The notes under the pieces are model-generated. The model ran no database searches, was not told the origin of the DNA, and was given only the letters and a program-made list of their open reading frames with translations. Shown here piece after piece: positions 6,087 through 9,587 of a stretch of 9,587 nt of DNA. Made by a program: the position numbers and the translations under genes. Source of the stretch: JAAYBT01 sp964404395 (lineage in GTDB: Bacteria; Bacillota; Clostridia; Acetivibrionales; DTU013). The stretch covers positions 1-9,587 of the forward strand of contig CAYOKA010000082.1 of NCBI GenBank assembly GCA_964404395.1, read 5' to 3'. The first letter of the stretch is position 1. Each line of letters begins with the position of its first letter.

Positions 6087-7035
6087 CCTGATAGCCGGCT
6101 CGTCACCTCATGTTAAGAGCGGTGAGAGCACACAGAAAATTATGAGGGATGTTATCATTGCATTATTTCCTGCGGTGCTTGCCTCTGTTTATTATTTCAA
6201 GGTTAACGCTGCAATGATTATACTTGTAACCGTAGTCGCCTGCGTTTTATCTGAGTATGTGTGGAATAAGATAACCAGGAAGCCGAGTACCATTTCTGAC
6301 CTTAGCGCCGTTGTGACGGGAATTCTTCTTGCATTCAACCTTTCACCCGCTGTTCCGGTCTGGATTGCTGCTATCGGCGGTGCATTTGCCATCATTATTG
6401 TAAAGCAGCTGTTTGGAGGGCTGGGACATAATTTTGTCAACCCGGCACTTGCAGCCAGGGCATTTATGATGGCTTCCTGGCCTGTTCAGATGACGACCTG
6501 GCAGCTGCCCGGATGGGACGCGGTCAGTTCGGCAACACCGCTGGCATTGGTTGAAGAAGGCAGTGAAGCTGTGGGACAGCTTCCCCAGCTCAGAGATTTA
6601 TTTTTAGGGAATATCGCCGGTACTATCGGTGAGACATCTGCGTTGGCATTGCTGATAGGAGCTGCCTACCTTTTTATCAGGAGAATTATCACACCTGAAA
6701 TACCATTCGCCTTTATTGGCACAGTTGGCATTATGACTTGGATACTCGGCGGTGCACAGCCCTTTACCGGAGATTACCTTTATCACATTTTTTCCGGCGG
6801 TCTGATGCTTGGAGCCTTTTTTATGGCAACGGATTATACTACCTCACCGGTGACAATCAAGGGAAGGCTTATCATGGGCGTGGGCTGCGGACTATTAACA
6901 TCGGTTATTAGGTTGTACGGAGGGTATCCGGAAGGAGTATCCTATTCCATACTTCTTATGAACCTTGTTGTACCTATGATTGACAGATATTTGATTCCAA
7001 AGAGCTTTGGAGGAGGTGCCGTAAAGAATGCGTGA
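6076..7035 (+). CDS. rnfD: Rnf complex subunit RnfD (membrane, covalent FMN)
   Basis: RnfD is an integral membrane subunit homologous to NqrB and takes part in electron transfer linked to ion movement. The 319-residue protein begins MEINLIAGSSPHVKS and has about 8-10 hydrophobic segments. The SSATPL motif puts the expected flavinylated threonine at Thr154; in the family, FMN is attached there by a phosphoester bond made by ApbE. No apbE is visible in the window. NFVNPALAARAF and FFMATDYTTSPVT are further conserved stretches. The ATG at 6076 lies within the end of rnfC (11-base overlap), with GGGG directly before it and a longer G-run at 6060-6065. The gene overlaps rnfG by 8 bases. Confidence 0.97.
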   Translation: MEINLIAGSSPHVKSGESTQKIMRDVIIALFPAVLASVYYFKVNAAMIILVTVVACVLSEYVWNKITRKPSTISDLSAVVTGILLAFNLSPAVPVWIAAIGGAFAIIIVKQLFGGLGHNFVNPALAARAFMMASWPVQMTTWQLPGWDAVSSATPLALVEEGSEAVGQLPQLRDLFLGNIAGTIGETSALALLIGAAYLFIRRIITPEIPFAFIGTVGIMTWILGGAQPFTGDYLYHIFSGGLMLGAFFMATDYTTSPVTIKGRLIMGVGCGLLTSVIRLYGGYPEGVSYSILLMNLVVPMIDRYLIPKSFGGGAVKNA

Positions 7036-7609
7036 TATGATGAAGCCGACATTATCGCTGTTTATTATATGCCTTGTTACGACCTTCTGTCTTGCCTTTG
7101 TATATGGCATTACAAAGGATACTATTGTGGAGCGTATGGAAAAGGATACCGAGGAGCAAAGGAGAATGGTCTTAAGTGAGGCCGATAGCTTCGTGGAGCT
7201 TGACGGTTGGGAGAAGCAAGATCAAAGCGGCCTTATAAGTCAAGCCTATGCTGCTTATAAGGGCGAAGAGCTTGTGGGATATGTTTTCAACGCACTGCCT
7301 AAGGGTTATGGCGGGGAGATTGCCGTCACAGTAGGCGTAAACAAAAACAATGAGATTAGCGGTGTTAAGATAGGTAGTAACGAAGAGACCCCGGGGCTTG
7401 GCGCTAAAGCTGCGGATGATGCCTTTACGGGGCAGTATACCGGCAAGGACATTAGTAGTGTCTTGAAAGTGACCAGAGTGCCGGCTAAGGCAGATAATGA
7501 GATACAGGCTGTAAGCGGTGCTACGGTCAGCTCAAGGGCAGTAACTAAGGCGGTTCAGGCTTCTGCAGAGCTTGGTGAAAAGCTGTTGGATGGAGGTGAT
7601 GCGAAGTGA
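7028..7609 (+). CDS. rnfG: Rnf complex subunit RnfG (covalent FMN protein)
   Basis: RnfG (193 residues) has one N-terminal transmembrane helix (about residues 8-28) followed by an extracytoplasmic FMN-binding domain homologous to NqrC. The flavin attachment motif SGATVSS places the modified residue at Thr166; GYGGEI and EETPGLGAK are other typical stretches. It is one carrier of the electron path across the membrane in Rnf. GGAGGAGG (7009-7016) is a strong ribosome site 11 bases before the ATG at 7028. In-frame ATGs at 7037 and 7040 are alternatives that would shorten the protein by 3-4 residues. It overlaps rnfD by 8 bases and rnfE by 4. Confidence 0.97.
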   Translation: MRDMMKPTLSLFIICLVTTFCLAFVYGITKDTIVERMEKDTEEQRRMVLSEADSFVELDGWEKQDQSGLISQAYAAYKGEELVGYVFNALPKGYGGEIAVTVGVNKNNEISGVKIGSNEETPGLGAKAADDAFTGQYTGKDISSVLKVTRVPAKADNEIQAVSGATVSSRAVTKAVQASAELGEKLLDGGDAK

Positions 7610-8286
7610 ATCTGTTTAAAGTTTTTAAGAACGGCATTATAGATGAAAACCCAACCTTTCGCCTTGTGCTTGGCACTTGCCCCACGTTAGCCATAACGAC
7701 TTCGGCAATAAACGGCATAGGTATGGGACTTTCAACGACAGCCGTTTTAATTGGCTCTAACATAGTAATTTCACTTCTTAGAAAGTTTATTCCGGCAAAG
7801 GTAAGAATGCCGGCATTTGTTACAATCATTGCCGGTTTCGTTACGATTGTTCAGCTACTGCTAAAAGCGTATGTGCCGGCCTTGGATAAGGCGTTGGGTA
7901 TTTATATCCCGCTTATTGTTGTAAACTGTATCATAATGGCCAGGGCAGAATCCTTTGCATCGAAGAATCCGGTGCTTGATTCTGCTGTTGACGGATTAGG
8001 TATGGGAATAGGATTTACGATTGCAATTACACTCATCGGAAGCATCAGAGAGATTTTAGGTAATGGCAGCTTTTTCGGAATGCCACTTTTCGGAGAGGCA
8101 GCAAGTCCGGCATTAGCTATTATACTACCTCCCGGAGGCTTCCTGATATTTGGGCTTGCAATAGGGCTTGTGAACCTTATTACAAACAGGCAGGTATTGA
8201 AAACGGGCTGCAGCACTAATGGCGGAGCTTGCGAAGGCTGTGGAATGCCATGCCCTATGGAGATATCTGAGAAAGAGGGTGAATAA
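7606..8286 (+). CDS. rnfE: Rnf complex subunit RnfE (membrane), with Cys-rich C-terminal tail
   Basis: RnfE (226 residues) is a multi-helix membrane subunit homologous to NqrD and paralogous to RnfA. The conserved Cys25 (LGTCPTLA) and Cys108 (VVNCIIMARAE) are present. In Rnf/Nqr structures such cysteines from the two paralogs together bind an intramembrane [2Fe-2S] cluster. The GTG start at 7606 overlaps the rnfG stop as GTGA and is served by GGAGGTGAT (7592-7600). After the last helix there is a hydrophilic tail with four cysteines, Cys202, 209, 212 and 216, spaced C-x6-C-x2-C-x3-C and followed by Pro, which looks like a metal or Fe-S site. I do not recall this as a universal family feature, though it may be common in some Clostridia. 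rnfA begins two bases after the stop. Confidence 0.97.
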   Translation: MNLFKVFKNGIIDENPTFRLVLGTCPTLAITTSAINGIGMGLSTTAVLIGSNIVISLLRKFIPAKVRMPAFVTIIAGFVTIVQLLLKAYVPALDKALGIYIPLIVVNCIIMARAESFASKNPVLDSAVDGLGMGIGFTIAITLIGSIREILGNGSFFGMPLFGEAASPALAIILPPGGFLIFGLAIGLVNLITNRQVLKTGCSTNGGACEGCGMPCPMEISEKEGE

Positions 8287-8288
8287 TA

Positions 8289-8870
8289 ATGCTTCAAAGT
8301 ATACTTATAACGTTTATATCGGCAGTTTTTATTGATAACTTCGTAGTTGTTAAGTTCTTGGGCATTTGCCCCTTCCTTGGTGTTTCTAAGAGAGTAAAGA
8401 CAGCTGTGGGTATGGGTGTTGCCGTTATTTTTGTAATGGGACTTGCATCAGCAGCTACATGGGCAGTTCAATCACTTGTTTTGGACCGGCTGGGGCTGGA
8501 ATATCTTCAGACGCTTACTTTTATACTAGTTATCGCAGCCCTGGTACAGCTGGTGGAGATGGTTCTGCAAAAGACAAGTCAGGCGCTGTATAAGGCGCTG
8601 GGCATTTATCTACCGCTTATTACGACAAACTGTGCTGTACTTGGCGTTTGCATATTGAATATAGAGGCAGAGCACAATTTCCTTATTTCTGTGTTGAATG
8701 GTGCATTTTCAGGAGTAGGCTTTACGCTGGCAATCGTACTGTTTGCAGGTATAAGAGAGCGTCTTGAAACTGCAGAGGTTCCCAGATGCCTTGAAGGATT
8801 CCCGATTTCGCTGATTTCGGCATCCTTGGTTTCACTGGCATTTTTGGGTTTCCAGGGTTTACTTAAATGA
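8289..8870 (+). CDS. rnfA: Rnf complex subunit RnfA (membrane)
   Basis: RnfA (193 residues) is a six-helix membrane subunit homologous to NqrE. With RnfE it forms the pseudo-symmetric core that carries electrons and is linked to ion transport. Key residues are Cys27 (LGICPFLG) and Cys115 (TTNCAVLG), matching Cys25 and Cys108 of RnfE; Cys121 is additional. The segment KALGIYLPLITTNC closely parallels KALGIYIPLIVVNC in RnfE, showing the ancient duplication directly. AGAGGGTGA precedes the ATG at 8289, two bases after the rnfE stop. The protein ends 19 bases before rnfB. Confidence 0.97.
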   Translation: MLQSILITFISAVFIDNFVVVKFLGICPFLGVSKRVKTAVGMGVAVIFVMGLASAATWAVQSLVLDRLGLEYLQTLTFILVIAALVQLVEMVLQKTSQALYKALGIYLPLITTNCAVLGVCILNIEAEHNFLISVLNGAFSGVGFTLAIVLFAGIRERLETAEVPRCLEGFPISLISASLVSLAFLGFQGLLK

Positions 8871-8889
8871 AGATCCGGAGGGATGATAT

Positions 8890-9587
8890 ATGGTTGATGT
8901 AATAATAGCGGTAGCAATAGTCGGCGCACTCGGGTTGATTTTTGGGATAGGTCTGTCCTACGCTTCAAAAGTATTTGCGGTCAAGGTGGATGAAAGAGTG
9001 ACGCAGGTGCGTAAGGTTCTGCCAGGGGCTAACTGCGGTGCTTGTGGCTTATCGGGTTGTGACGGGTATGCGACTGCGGTGGTAGAGGGACAGGCAGATA
9101 CAAACGCCTGTCCTGTAGGAGGCACTGCAGTGGCTGAACAGGTTGCTGCGATTATGGGCGTTGAGGCTGGGGAATTTAAAAGGACTGCGGCAAGAGTTTT
9201 GTGCAATGGGCGCTCAAGCGTGAGTAAAGAAAAATATGATTATCAGGGAATAAACAGCTGTGCTGCTGCTTCACAGCTTTTTAGCGGACATAAATCCTGT
9301 GCATATGGATGTCTCGGACATGGTGACTGTGTGGCTGCATGCAAGTTTGATGCTATAACTATTACAGGCGGTATAGCAAGGGTTATAGAAGATCGTTGTA
9401 GAGCCTGCGGGATGTGTGTGCTTGCATGCCCCAAGGGTTTGATTGAATTGATAGATAAGACCAAGAAATACTCCGTCATGTGCAAATCAGGGGATAAGGG
9501 CGCCGTCACCAAGAGCAACTGCCAGGTTGGTTGCATCGGCTGCATGCGCTGTATCAAGGTCTGTGAACATGACGCAATCCATATGGA
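8890..9587 (+). CDS. rnfB: Rnf complex subunit RnfB (ferredoxin-like, 3'-truncated by the window edge)
   Basis: RnfB is the likely entry point for electrons from reduced ferredoxin. The frame starts at ATG 8890, 7 bases after GGAGGG (8877-8882), and is open to the right edge, giving 232 visible codons with no stop. Order: an N-terminal membrane helix (about residues 4-24); a 4Fe-4S domain with Cys49, 52, 57 and 74 (NCGACGLSGC); a cluster region with Cys137, 141, 147 and 151 (CAYGCLGHGDCVAAC); a ferredoxin-type CRACGMCVLACP with Cys170, 173, 176, 180; then Cys198, Cys211, Cys215 and a further CIGCMRCIKVC set (Cys218, 221, 225). Such multi-cluster RnfB proteins are typical of Clostridia. Any extra C-terminal ferredoxin units lie outside the window. 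It is the last gene of the usual rnfCDGEAB set. Confidence 0.96.
   Translation, partial: MVDVIIAVAIVGALGLIFGIGLSYASKVFAVKVDERVTQVRKVLPGANCGACGLSGCDGYATAVVEGQADTNACPVGGTAVAEQVAAIMGVEAGEFKRTAARVLCNGRSSVSKEKYDYQGINSCAAASQLFSGHKSCAYGCLGHGDCVAACKFDAITITGGIARVIEDRCRACGMCVLACPKGLIELIDKTKKYSVMCKSGDKGAVTKSNCQVGCIGCMRCIKVCEHDAIHM

Noticed and set aside
7902..8297. Long - strand frame of 131 codons across rnfE
   Set aside because: It lies opposite a clearly conserved membrane protein gene and has no recognisable domain; a shadow of rnfE.
8606..9557. Several - strand frames opposite rnfA and rnfB, including a 120-codon and a 104-codon frame
   Set aside because: They are antisense to strongly conserved cysteine motifs of rnfA and rnfB, with no family resemblance of their own.
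1..9587. CRISPR arrays, insertion sequences, tRNA/rRNA genes, toxin-antitoxin or defence modules
   Set aside because: No spaced direct repeats, transposase frame, tRNA-like fold or such protein was seen on either strand.

Overview
The window reads as ordinary chromosome of an anaerobic, S-layered, Gram-positive Clostridia-type bacterium. This is an inference from four things: a complete rnfC-D-G-E-A order, strong AGGAGG-type ribosome sites, moderate GC content, and a secreted glycosidase carrying three SLH domains. All confident genes lie on the + strand. I see no insertion sequence, phage gene, CRISPR array, tRNA or rRNA.

Layout. (1) 2-811: the C-terminal part of a membrane-anchored coiled-coil/TPR protein whose start lies upstream of the window. 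(2) 892-2391: thrC, threonine synthase, followed by a clear intrinsic terminator at 2452-2478. (3) 2392-2772: a 381-base gap. It holds the terminator, a possible three-helix RNA fold (2437-2525), a perfect 10-bp hairpin (2637-2662), a good sigma-A-like promoter (2690-2719) and a short tandem repeat. (4) 2773-4488: a secreted GH18 glycosidase of the SleL/YaaH type with a C-terminal SLH triplet, most likely started at a TTG codon. (5) 4489-4745: an AT-rich gap with promoter-like elements and two hairpins, one of them terminator-like, upstream of rnfC. (6) 4746-9587: rnfC, rnfD, rnfG, rnfE, rnfA and the start of rnfB, which runs off the right edge.

How the genes work together. The six rnf genes encode the Rnf complex (ferredoxin:NAD+ oxidoreductase), which couples electron transfer from reduced ferredoxin to NAD+ with Na+ or H+ export. 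The soluble Fe-S subunits are RnfB and RnfC. RnfD and RnfG carry covalent FMN on the Thr residues seen here. RnfA and RnfE are paralogous membrane subunits with conserved Cys. CD, DG and GE overlap by 11, 8 and 4 bases, and EA and AB are separated by 2 and 19 bases, as expected for one translationally coupled operon. The TPR gene, thrC and the GH18 gene have no evident functional link to Rnf.

There is no strong sign of a new multi-gene system. The points most worth a second look are the three-helix element downstream of thrC, the attenuator-like layout of the rnf leader, and a cysteine-rich C-terminal tail on RnfE. Four start sites also matter: the TPR gene is open to the left edge, and thrC, the GH18 gene and rnfC have better starts than the longest reading frames.
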